From Mesorhizobium sp. AR07 (GTDB lineage Bacteria > Pseudomonadota > Alphaproteobacteria > Rhizobiales > Rhizobiaceae): a DNA stretch of 64,000 nt. The position numbers and the translations under genes are program-made. The notes under the pieces are model-generated. The model searched no databases. It saw nothing but the letters and a program-made list of their open reading frames with translations, and was not told the DNA's origin. How positions within the stretch are numbered: the first letter of the stretch is position 1; each line of letters opens with the position of its first letter. Of this stretch, positions 42,501 to 51,070 are shown one piece after another. The stretch spans positions 6,442,501-6,506,500 of the forward strand of contig NZ_CP080525.1 in NCBI RefSeq assembly GCF_024746815.1, written 5' to 3'.

Positions 42501-43578
42501 TTGGAGTTCAGGTAGCGTCCTTGAACCTGATAAGGCAGGAGGCTTTGCGCGCCTGAACGAAACGGCGCGCGCGCTCGTCAAGCTGGGGCCAGCGCTGCGT
42601 ATGCCCAAGGTATCCGTTATTGTGCCAAATTATAATCATGAGCGATTTCTACGCCGTCGCCTCGACAGCATCTATCAACAGACTTACAGGAACATAGAAG
42701 TAATTCTGATGGATGATTGCTCTTCTGACCAGAGCCAGTCGATCTTGGAAGAGTATTACATGAAAAATCCTGAAATAACGAGGAAGATTTTTAATAACGA
42801 GAATTCCGGAGGACCTTTTCACCAGTGGGCCAAGGGTCTGAAGTGGGCTACCGGCAATTTGGTCTGGATTGCTGAAAGTGACGACTTCTGCGATGAGAAG
42901 TTTCTCGAAGTTCTAGTGCGCTGCTTTGATGATGAAGCAGTGATGCTGGCGTACGGCGAATCAATTTTTGTTGACAGAGCGGGAGCGCCTCTCGCCAATA
43001 ACTTCCACAATTACTTGGATGATCTAAAGTCCCCGCAAAAGTGGGGTAGACCATACGTGGAGACAGCTCACAATGAGGTGAAAACGGTTCTGGGAATTAA
43101 GAATACAATTCCCAATGCAAGTGGTGCGATCTTCAGGCGACCGATAAGCATGCCATTGTTGACGGACGAGACTTGGCTATCCATGCGTGTCGCTGGAGAT
43201 TGGGTGTTCTATCTGCATCTCATTCGCGGCGGAAAGATTGCCTTTACACCTAAAGCTGTCAACTTCTTCCGCCGATATCAGGGAAGCACCGCCGAGCTTA
43301 CTTATAGAAGCGAGCGATTCTATCGCGAAGTTGGCCTTGCGAGTCGTGCAGTTGCGGCCTTGTATGACGTGCCGTGGAGTGTCTTAGAGCGCTGCCGCAA
43401 TGGATACGAGGCCGTTTATTGGACAATGGTCGGTCGGAGCGCTTATGAGTTTGAAAGCTGGTACAACTACGGAACAGTTGTGCAGGCGCGCGATAGTCGT
43501 CTGCCGAATATTATGGTCTCCACCATGGGCTTCTTTCCGGGTGGGGCCGTAAATATTGCCTATCAGAATGGCGAATGA
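39514..43578 (+). CDS. giant multidomain protein: sulfotransferase, coiled coil, repeats, WbsX-like and GT2 domains
   Basis: A 1354-residue protein. Residues about 40-270 are a sulfotransferase with YVSTPKVACTSLK (PAPS 5' phosphosulfate loop) and RFAVVRNPYERLFSAW (3' phosphate loop). Residues 300-460 form a coiled coil including tandem 28-residue repeats. Residues 495-690 hold repeats of the type YYRSVYPDLRD...HYLIHGWREL, in which Y-P-D-x-R and H-Y-x-x-x-G-W/K recur. Residues 695-1025 resemble WbsX-type glycosyltransferases (AFYSTPVWDG..., HGIQGFVFDLD). Residues 1030-1290 are GT2 (VSVIVPNYNHERFLRRRLDS, MDDCSSDQS, WIAESDDFCDE). It probably adds sugars and sulfate to the surface glycan at the inner membrane. 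It ends abruptly next to a GT4 domain in another frame (see 43568). Confidence 0.85.
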   Translation: MCPQNDKGKNNKLRLEHLERLAAEGHTLVHHLQWNSYLSNRYKILYVSTPKVACTSLKWWFASLEGYAQALHSIADSEESDPALVVHESHKVAPHVTGLKLDNLSEALSSESYFRFAVVRNPYERLFSAWQSKLLLREPRQARFYTNTEFFHYPVNDERDIAPAFEAFLEHLAANEAPSYWDHHWMPQADLLRPDLINYSLIAKIEQASELSKALVSWIGQYAPDPFGVRRANESLIPYLPAFLTPRSAELVASLYSADFDIFGYERVPPSQRKAFSSEQLDVALQAIGLIRGRHQELNQRAIRISTLGTAFAAREGEIVDLKQTLSELNGQIAGLNLAADERLAEISDLNQTVAHRDHQIASLSEAVGEKNDLIADLNQTVADRARQVANLSEAVCEKNDLIADLNQTVADRARQVASLSEAVDEKDHLLTDLSRTVGQRDSEIAGLHDVIGQRDSIKRDGEILVLRQRRAKRYWKHLFSAMRGRVSKSPVSIIGGSSLFDADYYRSVYPDLRDVDLDLATHYLIHGWRELRNPSPLFNTAQYLSDNPDVARAGVNPLIHYLMYGKREGRAPAPVAVAETEPDNTPVAADHGSQLPVCRTTLSSEQLAAEVEAIQESGLFDEPFYMSMYADLMISPDAAIRHYCERGWQEGRNPSDEFDTQFYLATYPDIRNSGLNPFWHYVTAGWTENRHALPDLATRYEDDIWFGAIESDIKPLAFYSTPVWDGLRGGQPAFKGHAYPLYPGTELGYYAPADWHVLKRHAQMARHHGIQGFVFDLDIANCGTGSLPIEHILAHDDIEIGFCLQLEFSPDVPMAQLAKTLASAFSDRRQILVEGRPIIVATAADADSLLGMRLAELRQLVVDEGMPNPFVIGRLAGCDDEMTLTSSFDAMLNVPRPEESGAFSPVDKNGTNTVPYSVVASHGVARAEQDRDAAFPIYHAVTTGHDDTPQGSEHPLVYTRFSIGDYRRWLDAVIDMTRASHTADRRLLFLNAWNNWSSGSVLEPDKAGGFARLNETARALVKLGPALRMPKVSVIVPNYNHERFLRRRLDSIYQQTYRNIEVILMDDCSSDQSQSILEEYYMKNPEITRKIFNNENSGGPFHQWAKGLKWATGNLVWIAESDDFCDEKFLEVLVRCFDDEAVMLAYGESIFVDRAGAPLANNFHNYLDDLKSPQKWGRPYVETAHNEVKTVLGIKNTIPNASGAIFRRPISMPLLTDETWLSMRVAGDWVFYLHLIRGGKIAFTPKAVNFFRRYQGSTAELTYRSERFYREVGLASRAVAALYDVPWSVLERCRNGYEAVYWTMVGRSAYEFESWYNYGTVVQARDSRLPNIMVSTMGFFPGGAVNIAYQNGE
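40603..40854 (+). repeat. three tandem 84-bp repeats (28 residues each)
   Basis: Three consecutive 84-bp units at 40603, 40687 and 40771 encode LSEAVGEKNDLIADLNQTV-ADRARQVAN and close variants. Units 1 and 2 differ by only a few bases; unit 3 is more diverged. Half a unit lies on each side (LNQTVAHRDHQIAS before, LHDVIGQRD after). The 28-residue period is four heptads, so copy number sets the length of a coiled coil. Confidence 0.85.
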
Positions 43579-44638
43579 GTTCAAACGCCAAGGCCATTCT
43601 GTTCTTCTCCTCAGTGCCAATCTGAACCCACGTGAGGACGGCGTTCGCCGAATGTTGCGAAATGACGTACCGCTTGTCGAAGCCTCCGAAGTAGGAGACG
43701 CCGGGGTGCTCATCAACGATTTTGGCATCGAAGCGCTGAATACCCATCAATGGCACATACAGAAGTATCCAATGACGGTTCCTAACGTGTTTGACGGACT
43801 GCGCACACACGTCGCGTCCCTGCATGGCATGATTGAACATGGGGAAGCATTTGAGGTCACTGAAAAGCAACTCAGTAGTGCGGACCGGAAAGTCACTACC
43901 TGGGTCTATACCGCCGACAAGAATCTTGGGCCTTTCGTCAAGTTGGGGCTTTACGACAACGATCCAACCAAATTCATAAAGATACCCAACGGCATGCAGC
44001 CGCCGACCATATCGCCAATAGATCGTACGCAACTCAATATCCCAGCGGAGGCCTTCGTACTCTGCTGCGTCAGCCGCGCGATTCCCGACAAGGGCTGGGC
44101 TGAAGCGATCTCCGCAGTGGAAAAAGCACGCGCCAACTCGGGGCAGGATATTCGGCTTATCCTCGTCGGCAATGGCCGTGTGTATGACGAATATTGCCAT
44201 AACGGTGTGCCCGATTTTGTGTACCTTGCCGGATTTAGCGAGAATTCCGTTGGATACTATGCCGCTTCGGATGCGGGCATTATGCTAACCAAGTTCAAAT
44301 CCGAGAGCTTTCCTCTGACAGTCGTTGACTGCCTATTCGCTGGCAAACCCTATATCGCGACCGATGTCGGGGAGATCAGAAACATGTTGTCGATCGAGGA
44401 CTCGATTGCCGGGTCCGTTATCGAACTCGATAACTGGGAGGTACCGGTAGATCAGGCGGCAGCGGCCATCGCCAGATTGGCTTCGGATCATGAGGTATAC
44501 CGATCTGCGTTAGCATGCGTCGAGAAGCTCGCCAATCGATATAGGATCGACGTCGTTGCGTCTCAATATGTCAGGCTTTTCGAAGCAGGCCGCAACAATC
44601 GTCGGTTAGGTGACAGAACCGGCGAGAAATTTGATTAA
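43568..44638 (+). CDS. GT4 glycosyltransferase domain, probably cut off from the preceding protein
   Basis: A 356-residue frame (ATG 43568; TTG 43556 is in the same frame). The second domain reads LNIPAEAFVLCCVSRAIPDKGWAEAI, IRLILVGNG, VYLAGFSENSVGYYAASDAG and ESFPLTVVDCLFAGKPYIATDVGEIRN, which is a complete GT4 donor-binding domain. The first part (NEFKRQGHSVLLLSANLNPREDGVRRML) lacks the usual start of a GT-B fold. In the next gene the same GT4 sequence is fused behind a GT2 domain, with GGGETFPIMLANLLKQKGYP at the join. Removing one T at 43550 here gives GGAEILPIRMANEFKRQGHS, in one frame with the previous protein. Confidence 0.75.
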   Translation: MANEFKRQGHSVLLLSANLNPREDGVRRMLRNDVPLVEASEVGDAGVLINDFGIEALNTHQWHIQKYPMTVPNVFDGLRTHVASLHGMIEHGEAFEVTEKQLSSADRKVTTWVYTADKNLGPFVKLGLYDNDPTKFIKIPNGMQPPTISPIDRTQLNIPAEAFVLCCVSRAIPDKGWAEAISAVEKARANSGQDIRLILVGNGRVYDEYCHNGVPDFVYLAGFSENSVGYYAASDAGIMLTKFKSESFPLTVVDCLFAGKPYIATDVGEIRNMLSIEDSIAGSVIELDNWEVPVDQAAAAIARLASDHEVYRSALACVEKLANRYRIDVVASQYVRLFEAGRNNRRLGDRTGEKFD

Positions 44639-44639
44639 C

Positions 44640-46958
44640 ATGACAGCTAGTACGGGGCGTATCACTGAGTGGCTAAAGATCCCAGGCCGGATCCTGTTGG
44701 TTGTGAGAGCTTTGCTTGAAGCTGTCCGGCCTGCACTGGATTTTTACCGCGGATCGTGGCGCATTGCCGTGCGTCGTGTCGTTGGTGTCTTCATGCGGGA
44801 GGGGTTCGGCGGCATTGTTCGTCGCGCGCATATCCTGGTTGGCAGGTCGGTGGGGTACGGCAATGAGCAGTTTTCGCCCGCTCTCATCTATGGAAAATTG
44901 CATCCTCTCGCGCCGGATTTCCGGCCGCTTGTGTCGATTATCGTCCCCAACTACAACCATGCGCCGTATTTACGAGAGCGACTGGAGACGATCTATCAGC
45001 AGACCTATCAAAATATCGAGGTGATCTTGCTCGATGATTGCTCCAGCGATGAGAGCGTCACAATTCTGCGAGAGTTTGCCAGCCGCTATCCCGAAAGAAC
45101 CCGCTGCCGGTTCAATAGCAAAAATTCAGGCGGTGTATTCAAGCAATGGAAGAGAGGCCTCGAACTGGCTGCGGGAGATCTGGTCTGGATCGCCGAGAGC
45201 GACGACTATTGTTCGGAAAGTTTTCTAGAGGAACTGGTGCGCAGTTTTCAGAACCCAGGCGTCATGCTGGCATTCAGTCGCAGTGAGTTTGTGCGCGGCG
45301 TTCCCGCCGAGACCATTTGGACGACATCGGAGTATTTGCGCGATCTGGGTCCAGATATTTGGGGGCAGCCCTTTATCCGGTCAGCCCATGCCATGGTCGT
45401 GGGCGGCTGGGCAATCAAGAATATCGTCCCCAATGTCAGCTCCGCCTTGTTCCGACATCCTGGTCAACTGACGCTCTTTAACGACCCAGAATGGCGCGGT
45501 TTGCGCCTATGCGGCGACTGGATATTTTACATCTCCATCATACGCGGCGGATTGGTGGCTTATAGTCCACACGCTACAAATTATTACCGGCAGCATTCAA
45601 AGAATACGTCCGTGGATGCCCAGAAGGATGATAATTACTATGCAGAGCATGAGATCGTCGCGCGACACATTGCTACTCTCTATCACGTAGAACGCGACGT
45701 TCTCGATATGCAGGAGCGACATCTCTACCGCCATTGGTGCAGCCAGCGAGGGGATGATCGGCCAACCGATTTTCAGCGGCTTTATAGCCCAGATCGCGCG
45801 TGGCGACTGAGGACCGAAAGGCTTCCCAATTTGGCTATGGCTGTCTACGCCTTTACGGCGGGGGGCGGAGAAACCTTTCCTATCATGTTGGCCAACCTGC
45901 TCAAGCAAAAGGGCTATCCGATAACCCTGTTCAACTGTCGCGAGCAACCAACTCAGCAGGGTGTTCGTGGCATGCTGTCGCCAACCATCCCTATACTCGA
46001 GCTGGACCGGTGGGAGCACGCTGCTGCAGCCTTTTCGGATATGGGCATCGAATTAGTGCACTCGCACCATGCCTGGGTGGACGTCTCCTTGGCCACACTA
46101 CTCCTAGGTTATCCCGCCATACGGCACCTCGTCACTACGCATGGCATGTATGAAATGATGACATCTGAACAGTTGGAGAGCCTGATGCCAGTATTGCAGC
46201 GGCGCATTGATCGGATTGTCTATACTGCGGAGAAAAACTTAAAGGCCTTCTCCCCCGAGTTTCGCCAAGACAAAGGCTTCCATCGAATAGACAATGCGCT
46301 ACCGGCGAAGCATATCTCGCCGATATCGCGCGCCGAACTGTCGCTATCGCCGGAGGACTTCGTCTTCTGCTGTGTTGCGCGGGCGATTCCAGACAAAGGA
46401 TGGGAAGAAGCAATTCGGGCGGCAATATGGGCCAACGCGCAGTCAGGGCGCCGAATCCGGCTCCTGTTGATTGGGGAAGGGCCGGAAGCCGATCGGCTGC
46501 GCCCGCAATACGACAATGAGTGTGTCCGGTTCATCGGGTTCCGCCCGAATATAAGGGACTATTTTGCGGCAGCCGACATTGGCTTGCTGCCGTCCCGATT
46601 CAAGGGCGAAAGCGCTCCACTGGTGCTGATCGACTGCCTGTTGTCTGGAAAGCCAGTGCTCGCCAGCGATGTGGGCGAAATTCGGTCAATGCTCGACTCC
46701 CCGGCAGGGCTTGCCGGCGAAGTATTCGAACTGAGCGATTGGCAGATTGACGTTCCTGCTCTGGGGGAAATAATGCGCCGGCTTGCCAATGATGACCATG
46801 TTTATAAGGAAATTTTAGATCGTGTTCCGGTTGCTGCTGTCAAATTTGAAATGTCCCGCATGTTGCTGGAATATGAAGACATTTATCGCAACATTTTGCG
46901 TAGTTCTAGCGGTGGCAACTTTCACGATGAATCGGAAATTGTTGGAGAAGCCTTGTGA
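44640..46958 (+). CDS. bifunctional GT2-GT4 glycosyltransferase
   Basis: A 772-residue protein. The first 90 residues are basic/hydrophobic helices that may bind the membrane. GT2 spans about 97-330 (VSIIVPNYNHAPYLRERLET, LLDDCSSDES, WIAESDDYCSE, GDWIFYISIIRGG). GT4 spans about 400-760 (AVYAFTAGGGETFPIMLANLL, LVHSHHAWVDV, FCCVARAIPDKGWEEAI, VRFIGFRPNIRDYFAAADIG, SAPLVLIDCLLSGKPVLASD). GT2 and GT4 match the end of the giant protein and the 43568 frame in order, so the two loci are paralogous, and this one is intact. It probably adds two different sugars in one pass. The start is ATG 44640; GTG 44610 would overlap the previous gene. Confidence 0.88.
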   Translation: MTASTGRITEWLKIPGRILLVVRALLEAVRPALDFYRGSWRIAVRRVVGVFMREGFGGIVRRAHILVGRSVGYGNEQFSPALIYGKLHPLAPDFRPLVSIIVPNYNHAPYLRERLETIYQQTYQNIEVILLDDCSSDESVTILREFASRYPERTRCRFNSKNSGGVFKQWKRGLELAAGDLVWIAESDDYCSESFLEELVRSFQNPGVMLAFSRSEFVRGVPAETIWTTSEYLRDLGPDIWGQPFIRSAHAMVVGGWAIKNIVPNVSSALFRHPGQLTLFNDPEWRGLRLCGDWIFYISIIRGGLVAYSPHATNYYRQHSKNTSVDAQKDDNYYAEHEIVARHIATLYHVERDVLDMQERHLYRHWCSQRGDDRPTDFQRLYSPDRAWRLRTERLPNLAMAVYAFTAGGGETFPIMLANLLKQKGYPITLFNCREQPTQQGVRGMLSPTIPILELDRWEHAAAAFSDMGIELVHSHHAWVDVSLATLLLGYPAIRHLVTTHGMYEMMTSEQLESLMPVLQRRIDRIVYTAEKNLKAFSPEFRQDKGFHRIDNALPAKHISPISRAELSLSPEDFVFCCVARAIPDKGWEEAIRAAIWANAQSGRRIRLLLIGEGPEADRLRPQYDNECVRFIGFRPNIRDYFAAADIGLLPSRFKGESAPLVLIDCLLSGKPVLASDVGEIRSMLDSPAGLAGEVFELSDWQIDVPALGEIMRRLANDDHVYKEILDRVPVAAVKFEMSRMLLEYEDIYRNILRSSSGGNFHDESEIVGEAL

Positions 46959-47938
46959 GTCGAGCAGACTACGTTGAACCAGGCACGTTCAAACGGTGCC
47001 TCGTCCTAGGTGGACGTGGTTTCATCGGCTCTCACTTGGTTGAAGCACTACTCTCGCGCGGATACGCGGTTCGTTGCTTATATCGCCCACGCGGAGTCCT
47101 CCTTAATGAGAGGCGTCCGGTGCATCCTAATCTCGAAATTCTAGAGGGGGACTTCAGTAACATCGCTGACGTCGCCCGGGCGTTGCAAGATTGTGAAATT
47201 TGCTTTCATTTGATTTCGACCACCTTACCGAAATCGTCGAACGCCGATCCGATGTTCGATATCGAAAGTAACGTCGTCGGCACAGTGCGTCTTCTGACCC
47301 GCGCAGTTCAGTCTGGAGTTAAGAAGATCATTTTTGTGTCGTCGGGTGGCACAGTCTATGGTGTGCCTCAACAAACTCCGATTCTGGAGACGCATCCTAC
47401 GGATCCCATAGTCCCGTACGGAATTACGAAACTCGCGATAGAGAAGTATCTACACCTGTTCCATTTTCTCCATGGTCTAGATTATACAGTTTTGCGATTA
47501 GCCAATCCCTTCGGTGATGGGCAGCGCGTTAATAACAGCCAAGGCGCCGTCGCAGTATTCCTCGGAAAAGTTTTGCGTGGCGAACCTGTTGAGATCTGGG
47601 GGAATGGTTCGGTTGTTCGTGACTATATTTACATTGAGGACGTCATTAGCGCATTGTTGGCCGCTATGGATGACGCCGGCGGAAAGCGCGTTTTTAATAT
47701 CGGATCAGGCCAAGGGCATAGCTTGAACCAAGTGCTCGACGCAATAGAAATAGCAACTGGCCGCTCGGCAAATCGAACCTACCTGCCCGGCCGTGCCTTT
47801 GACGTCCCCGTTAGCGTGCTAAGCATAGAGAAGGCAAGCCAATTTCTAGGTTGGACACCGAAAGTGAGTTTCGAGGAGGGCCTCAAAAGATTCGCAATCT
47901 GGGTATCGGATCATGAAAGAGAAACTAATGGTCCTTGA
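46955..47938 (+). CDS. NAD-dependent sugar epimerase/dehydratase
   Basis: A 327-residue extended SDR enzyme. It has LVLGGRGFIGSHLVEALLS at the N-terminus for NAD, CFHLISTTLPKSSN, the active-site elements VSSGGTVYGV and VPYGITKLAIEKY (Y-x3-K), then LANPFGDGQRV and DYIYIEDVISALLAAM. The layout is that of UDP-hexose 4-epimerases (GalE/WbiG-like), which interconvert gluco- and galacto-configured nucleotide sugars; the exact sugar cannot be read. The GTG start overlaps the previous stop by four bases. It supplies a precursor for the adjoining glycosyltransferases. Confidence 0.88.
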   Translation: MSRADYVEPGTFKRCLVLGGRGFIGSHLVEALLSRGYAVRCLYRPRGVLLNERRPVHPNLEILEGDFSNIADVARALQDCEICFHLISTTLPKSSNADPMFDIESNVVGTVRLLTRAVQSGVKKIIFVSSGGTVYGVPQQTPILETHPTDPIVPYGITKLAIEKYLHLFHFLHGLDYTVLRLANPFGDGQRVNNSQGAVAVFLGKVLRGEPVEIWGNGSVVRDYIYIEDVISALLAAMDDAGGKRVFNIGSGQGHSLNQVLDAIEIATGRSANRTYLPGRAFDVPVSVLSIEKASQFLGWTPKVSFEEGLKRFAIWVSDHERETNGP

Positions 47939-48054
47939 AATAGGCAAATTGCCGCAGTGCGTTTTTTCGCGCATTGAGCAAACTATCTTTTCTCAGCACG
48001 CGGGAAAGCAAGACACTGGCGGCGAGCATAGGGCGGGGGAGCAAAACAGAAACG

Positions 48055-48717
48055 TCAGATATAGATTGATTTTTCCAACATCGCCAATCTTGATGGTTCG
48101 AATGGCGCCTGCAAGCTAACGTTACCAGTACGCCTCTCCGGGGTCATAAGCGCAGCAGCGAAACCGCCCCATATCTGGCCTTTGAGGTCGGGTCGGTCGA
48201 AAAGAACGCCGGGGACAAAATCCAGATCGAGTTCGTGCAGGTAAGGGCTATCCGACCAAGGGGCGTCGATGATGCCTTTGCGGACATCTGGGTTGCAGCT
48301 ATCGTGCAAGAGAATGATGGTGGGCCGCGTCTTTGGGATATACCGCAAGCAAGTCGCAATGTCGGCCTTTACACCGTCTTCTGAATGGTCGCCATCAATC
48401 AATATGAAATTGATCTCCCTGTCGGACGCATTTATGCGGTCGATTACAGGCAGAAGCGTTACAGATGAATTACCGGTGACGAACTCGACATTCGGCAATC
48501 CAGGGAAAGACCTGTCATCAATGTCAAATGAATAGACCTGACGGCTTGCGGCGGAAATTGGACGCAAACTACCACCGAGGAAAGTGCCGATCTCAATGCT
48601 GATGTCGGGCTGAAACCGGCTCAGCACATACATCAAGGCAACTCGCTCGCTGAGCTGCATGTGCCAGTCTTTGTTCATGGCGGGGTCGAACAATGTATTC
48701 TCAAGTGATCCAGTCAC
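48055..48717 (-). CDS. class I SAM-dependent methyltransferase (Methyltransf_24 type)
   Basis: A 220-residue protein. It has ISIEIGTFLGGSLRPISAAS as motif I, VYSFDIDD with the acidic residue that binds SAM's ribose, INFILIDGDHSEDGVKADI with the typical DGDH motif and PTIILLHDSCNPDVRKGI. The DGDH/HD pair is typical of the Methyltransf_24 and CmcI-like group common in surface-glycan loci, where they methylate sugars. It is on the minus strand, convergent with the upstream genes and divergent from the next methyltransferase, so it has its own promoter. The acceptor is unknown. Confidence 0.8.
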   Translation of the reverse strand: MTGSLENTLFDPAMNKDWHMQLSERVALMYVLSRFQPDISIEIGTFLGGSLRPISAASRQVYSFDIDDRSFPGLPNVEFVTGNSSVTLLPVIDRINASDREINFILIDGDHSEDGVKADIATCLRYIPKTRPTIILLHDSCNPDVRKGIIDAPWSDSPYLHELDLDFVPGVLFDRPDLKGQIWGGFAAALMTPERRTGNVSLQAPFEPSRLAMLEKSIYI

Positions 48718-48895
48718 GAGTCATCCCTTTTCACTGCGGTACAACGTTCGAATATCACGAAACCCCGACCGAGAGGAACTGCCATGGACCGCACTTTCGC
48801 GAGCCAGCTCGCAAAACCCCAAAGCCCTTGCCCGACGTGACACTGAGGAGCATATATACGCCATCGCCTGGTGCCGGCTCTTCCGAGGACAGTCA

Positions 48896-49621
48896 GTGAT
48901 TAACTGGATCAACAATTCTTCTTTTGAAATCGACGGCTACCGGCTCACGCTCGACTGGGCTGCGGGGGGGAGTAAGCGGGCTTCTTCTGATCGCGATTTT
49001 ACGATGATGAAGGGGCGCGACTTTATCGACCACTACACCAAAATGGTGAACACCGGGATCGAGAAGGTCCTGGAGGTCGGCGTGTATCAAGGTGGCTCTG
49101 TCGTCTTTCTGGACAAGCTTCTGCGCCCAAAGAAGTTCTGCGCCATCGAATTATCGGAACAGGCGATTCCGGCGCTCGACAAGTATGCCCGGAACTCAGG
49201 CGATCGGGTGAATATCTACTACGGCACGTCCCAGGACAATGCGCAGGCGATCGAGAAAATCATCAGGCAGGATTTCGATGGCCAGGTCGACTTCGTCGTC
49301 GACGACGCGTCGCATTGGTACGAATATTCCAAGGCCACATTTATGGCCGTATTCCCCCATGTGAAGCCCGGCGGCTATTATTTCATCGAAGACTGGTCTT
49401 GGAGCTTTCAGCCGGATTTTCAAAAACCATCGAATGGCTGGTTTAACCAAAACTCGCTCGCAAATCTCGCGATCGACCTTATGGAAGACATGGTCAATTC
49501 CGATGCGATCGATAGCATCGAAGTCGTTCGTCAGATGATAAAGGTTAGGCGCAGTAGCGCGCCAAGCCGGCCAGTGTTCGAGACGACTGCGCGCCGGTCA
49601 CGTCAAACGAACCTCCTCTAA
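48896..49621 (+). CDS. class I SAM-dependent methyltransferase, C-terminus possibly replaced
   Basis: A 241-residue protein starting at GTG 48896 (GAGGA upstream); the longer open frame before it reads unnaturally. VLEVGVYQGGSVVFLDKLLR is motif I, FCAIELSEQAIPALDKYAR follows, then VDFVVDDASHWYEYSKATF and PGGYYFIEDWSWSF, as in CmcI-like sugar methyltransferases. After VVRQMIKVRRSSA the sequence becomes Arg/Ser/Thr-rich (RRSRQTNLL) and ends within 10 bp of the IS66 remnant, so the natural C-terminus was probably cut off by that insertion. The catalytic core is complete. Confidence 0.7.
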   Translation: MINWINNSSFEIDGYRLTLDWAAGGSKRASSDRDFTMMKGRDFIDHYTKMVNTGIEKVLEVGVYQGGSVVFLDKLLRPKKFCAIELSEQAIPALDKYARNSGDRVNIYYGTSQDNAQAIEKIIRQDFDGQVDFVVDDASHWYEYSKATFMAVFPHVKPGGYYFIEDWSWSFQPDFQKPSNGWFNQNSLANLAIDLMEDMVNSDAIDSIEVVRQMIKVRRSSAPSRPVFETTARRSRQTNLL

Positions 49622-49629
49622 CCCACCTA

Positions 49630-50790
49630 CCGCTGCCGGCATTGAGTGGGCGCCGCTAGCGTAACTCGGTACCGTGGACAGTTTGCCTGAAACCGCGCCG
49701 TCGAAGGAACCGCGTGCCACAGTTGGGCCGACGTTTGGCAGTCTTTGCCAGACGTTCCGTGGGGGCAGCCTGCTCGTTCTCCTCCTTGTCGGCCGCCTCG
49801 ATCTGCTCGGCTTCCTCAAGCCCCAGCAGTAGCTGATCCTCGGGGAGCGTCTCAGCTTCGGCCGAAGCGGTGGCGCTGCAATTCCTTGATGATCTGGATA
49901 AGATGGCGTTCTCGACGTCGCGCGCCGGGACCATCGCCTTCAGAGCGCCCGGATCGTCGGGAGGCGGGTCAGCCGTCATCGCCATGACCGGATCAGACCA
50001 TATTCGCAGACAGCCCGCGACAGCGGAATCCAGGCTGATTCACTTCGTCGCGGGTCAGCCCGCCTGGGCTGGAACGCGGGTCCGGTGCGCCTCGTGGACC
50101 CGCCGCCAGTCCAGCCCTTCCAATACCCCGGACAGTTGCACGGTCGTCAGCCGCATCACGCCGTCCTGTACTTTCGGCCAGCGGAACTCGCAGTCCTCCA
50201 GACGCTTGGCATAGAGGCAGACGCCGGTGCCATCCCAGAAGATCAGCTTGATCCGGTCCGTCTGTTTCGCCCAGAAGACGTAAACCGCGCCGCTGAACAG
50301 ATCGGCGCCCATCGTCTCGCGCACCAGCGCCGCTAGCCCCTCCGCTCCTTTCCGAAGTCGACTGGCCTTGTCGCCACCATGACCTTGACCGCACCTGTCG
50401 GCCCAATCACGTCGTCACCTTCAGCGCTCGGATCACTGCGGTCACGGTCTTCGCATCCGCACCCGGGCCAACGCGCATGGCGATGCTCTCGATCTCAAGC
50501 TCGATCACGCCCGCGGCGCGGGTGGCTTTCCGTTTGCGCTGCTTCGATGGATGCCTGGCTACAGATTCCGGCGCCACAACCGCCGGCTCGAAGGCAGGAG
50601 AATCCTGCTGCGCCGAAGCAGCCTGTTTGCGCGCTTCGCGCCGCCAGGCGAAGATCTGCTACGGCCTGAGGCCACACCGGCGGGCACCTCGGAAATGATT
50701 GCGTTCGGCTCCAGCGTTTCCGCGATGATCCGCGCTCTGTCATTCCATCGACCACTGACACCGATCGCCAGCACCGTTGATCGCCTCGAA
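49630..50790 (-). mobile_element. IS66-family remnant (tnpA-tnpB-tnpC, all damaged)
   Basis: On the minus strand, parts of the three IS66 genes lie in the normal order. tnpA is about 50400-50790: IFAWRREARKQAASAQQ, ending RVGPGADAKTVTAVIRALKV, with stops and frame changes upstream. tnpB is about 50055-50400: MVATRPVDF, then DLFSGAVYVFWAKQTDRIKL and CLYAKRLEDCEFRWP. The first 100 residues of tnpC are about 49656-49985: MAMTADPPPDDPGALKAMV and AETLPEDQLLLGLEEAEQIE. The tnpC transposase body is missing, so the element is dead. Terminal repeats were not found. Confidence 0.82.
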
Positions 50791-51070
50791 ACGTCGAGGG
50801 TTGCCGCTCCGGGTCAAACGCGTAAGTCAAGTCCAGACACAAGCCGATCTCCGATCGCAATGCAGAGCCGGCAACCTCACAGATCGCGACCACTCCCGAA
50901 AGGTGGTCCCGAAACACCGCTTACATTTGACCGGCTGGTCCATTTGTTCAAGCAGTCGGCGGGTAAGGCCAGCCAAGCGGAAATCAAGTGTATCTCTACG
51001 ACGCTCTTCAGCCTTGATTCGCTCAAGAATTTAAGATTGACAACCAGGCTGCCGTATCTCAGGTCAGGGA

